Origin: Phoenix dactylifera | Lineage: Eukaryota; Streptophyta; Magnoliopsida; Arecales; Arecaceae | NCBI RefSeq assembly: GCF_009389715.1 | Contig: NC_052392.1 | Coordinates: forward strand, 38,993,410 to 39,057,409 | Direction: 5' to 3' | DNA: 64,000 nt | Shown here: positions 62,701 to 64,000 of the stretch, piece by piece | Numbering within the stretch: the first letter of the stretch is position 1 | How the letters are laid out: every line of letters starts with the position of its first letter | Made by a program: the position numbers and the translations under genes | Notes under the pieces: model-generated | What the model saw: the letters and a program-made list of their open reading frames with translations, nothing else | Database searches by the model: none | Told to the model about the DNA's origin: nothing

Positions 62701-63204
62701 TGATGTGGATTATCTAAGGCAAATCACCATGGTTCTATACCACGGTTTGCAAGCCAAATTGTATATCTAAGGCTGATTTGGGCTAAATCGGTTTGCAAGC
62801 CAAATTTCATATCAAATTATTTTTTATTTATAAGGCTGATTGGACGGGACTTGCAAGACAAAAATATTTTTGAACTATAAAGCATGGTAAAAAAATTCTA
62901 TAAAGCAGGAAACTTGCAATAGGGGTGCAAATGGGTCATGGCCGACACCATGAGATTTTAAAATGAGAAGAAGAAATTTGAGTTTTATAGAGAGCGATTG
63001 GAATTTGGATTATCGAAGAAATTTGGGCGGAACGGCGGGCACACTTAGTTTCATTTTGGATATTCCTCCTTTTATCTTTTCTTTTAATTTAGGTTTACTC
63101 AAAAATAATATTTTTAATATTTTTGGAATTAAAATTAAATTTGGTGACAGAAATTTTTGTCAATAATCTGTTACTGCCAAAAATAATCTTTTAAAAATTT
63201 ATAA
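62701..63204. other. CACTA 5' untranslated/internal region upstream of TNP2
   Basis: About 500 bp between the TNP2 ATG and the subterminal array; the TNP2 promoter must lie here or in the array. It shows short scrambled repeats: ATCACCATGGTTCTATA occurs both inside the TNP2 start (about 62655-62671) and at about 62723-62739, GCAAGCCAAATT occurs twice, and CTAAGGC/ATAAGGC(TGATT) recurs. This pattern is typical of repair-filled internal deletions. Confidence 0.6.
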
Positions 63205-63447
63205 ATACTAGGGTTACTATATTTGTGACGGCTGCATTTGTCACTGTCTGGTTGCAATTTTGGTTATCATATTGCTGACAGATACCCCGTCACTATGATG
63301 GTCACTAAGGTTTGGCGCCCATCCTACCCGCGCATTCTGTGACCGGTCTGTCACTAAACGGTCACTAAGTTTACACCACGGTGACCAAATTTCTGTCGGT
63401 CACTAATCCGTCACAAATAGTAACTGATAACGGTCCGTCACTAATTT
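63205..63447. repeat. CACTA right subterminal repeat array
   Basis: About ten GTCACTA/TAGTGAC-type motifs (for example GGTCACTAAG, CCGTCACTAA, TGTCACTAAA) in 240 bp, the counterpart of the left array. Confidence 0.85.
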
Positions 63448-63478
63448 TCCGTCACTATACGCGTGTTTTCTGGTAGTG
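63448..63478 (-). repeat. CACTA right terminal inverted repeat
   Basis: 31 bp, inverse of 56686-56716, followed by target duplication GTT at 63479-63481. Confidence 0.95.
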
Positions 63479-63481
63479 GTT

Positions 63482-64000
63482 GACTAATACGTTATCATCA
63501 AGGGCCAACAAGGATATAACTCAGGAGCACAGGCATACAATTTATCATCGTACATAGATAAATCCAATTTGGGAGATAATTATTAATGTATATGCTTAGA
63601 TAAGAAAGAAAAAAGTAGGACAAAAAGGAAGGAAAAATGTCGAATGATTTAGAAGTGCATAAATATAATCTAAATTTAAGAAAGAAGAAGTTTTATGTAT
63701 ATCTTGAGGACTAAAAATGGGGAGGAAATTGAAGAAAACTTTGATAAATTAATTATAAGAATTTTCAAACCTTGAACAAGAAATGATGGTGAAGTCGAAC
63801 GATTAACCTCGATTTGATATAAAAAGCTTGCTTATATTCATTAATGTCATTTTCTGAAAAATTACTACATAATTTTTTTGGGGAGAAAAAATATGTTCTA
63901 TAAAGTTAGATCTAAAAGTTACATTGGTTTCGTACTTATAATAAATGATAAATGATCTGAATTTAGTTGAAAAGTATTTGGCACGTAATCCTTTGTATGA
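63482..64000. other. Right flank of the CACTA element
   Basis: AT-rich, with no coding exon; presumably continuing intron or intergenic DNA of the AGL11-type locus. Confidence 0.4.

Larger units (their letters stand above)
56686..63478 (-). mobile_element. CACTA (En/Spm) DNA transposon, complete ends, 6793 bp
   Basis: The left end CACTACCAGAAAACACGCGT continues identically for 31 bp with the inverted right end (63448-63478). The insertion is flanked by GTT at 56683-56685 and 63479-63481, the 3-bp target duplication typical of the superfamily. Subterminal regions of about 550 bp (left) and 250 bp (right) are packed with GTCACTA/TAGTGAC and GGTCAC motifs in both orientations. Inside, on the minus strand, lie a TNP2-type transposase gene (62700-59324) followed by a TNPA-like gene (59143-57475), the standard two-gene content. 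Perfect terminal repeats and duplications imply recent movement. One stop codon in TNP2 and its shortened N terminus suggest the copy may no longer be self-sufficient. Confidence 0.95.

Noticed and set aside
1..64000. tRNA or rRNA genes, CRISPR arrays, bacterial operons, integrated virus sequence
   Set aside because: None seen. The tRNA-like boxes at 23691-23747 belong to a SINE, and the sequence is plainly plant nuclear DNA.

Overview
The window looks like nuclear DNA from a flowering plant, most likely a monocot and perhaps a palm. It is AT-rich and gene-poor. Genes are short exons scattered over kilobases with GT-AG introns, and transposons, MITEs, a SINE and microsatellites lie between and inside them. 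The monocot/palm guess rests on the MADS-box exon at 53135-53316, which is close to AGL11/STK/SHELL-type proteins; no species can be proved from the sequence alone.

Layout. 1-8894 (+): 3' part of a gene resembling plant succinate dehydrogenase subunit 6, with its 5' end off the left edge. 10328-15783 (-): a seven-exon AGL12/OsMADS26-type MADS-box gene, converging on the first. 15784-25218: intergenic, with short tandem repeats, a GC-rich block full of TCCGCATA motifs, a TIR element and a SINE with 12-bp target duplications. 25219-30280 (-): a COX assembly mitochondrial protein 2 (twin CX9C) gene with one or two upstream non-coding exons. 30430-32510: an inverted-repeat structure abutting a broken FAR1-domain gene (-). 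33802-39472 (+): a 105-residue single-pass membrane protein in two exons separated by a 5.35-kb intron, which carries a Tourist-like MITE. 39473-51700: about 12 kb of mostly featureless intergenic DNA with local repeats and a hairpin-forming element. 51800-53316 (+): leader and first exon of an AGAMOUS/AGL11-clade MADS-box gene, with no later exon found before the window ends. 56686-63478: a 6793-bp CACTA (En/Spm) transposon with 31-bp perfect terminal inverted repeats and a GTT target duplication.

The most informative element is the CACTA transposon. Both genes can be followed exon by exon on the minus strand. The TNPA-like gene (Transposase_24 type, 5 exons, 421 residues) is open throughout. 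The TNP2 transposase gene (4 exons, DUF4218 and DUF4216 downstream of the transposase core) is open except for one TAG codon at 60609-60611, and it lacks the usual N-terminal Transpos_assoc region. The element lies 3.4 kb downstream of the AGL11-type exon 1, so it may sit in a giant first intron of that gene.

Other points of biological interest are a 13-residue motif tandemly triplicated at the C terminus of the AGL12-type protein with an apparently lost splice donor next to it, an aromatic-to-aspartate change at the end of the AGL11-type MADS domain, and a FAR1-domain fragment broken by a stop codon and then by an inverted repeat. Exon structures were inferred by eye from splice-site consensus, phase and family similarity. 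No alignment or search was run.
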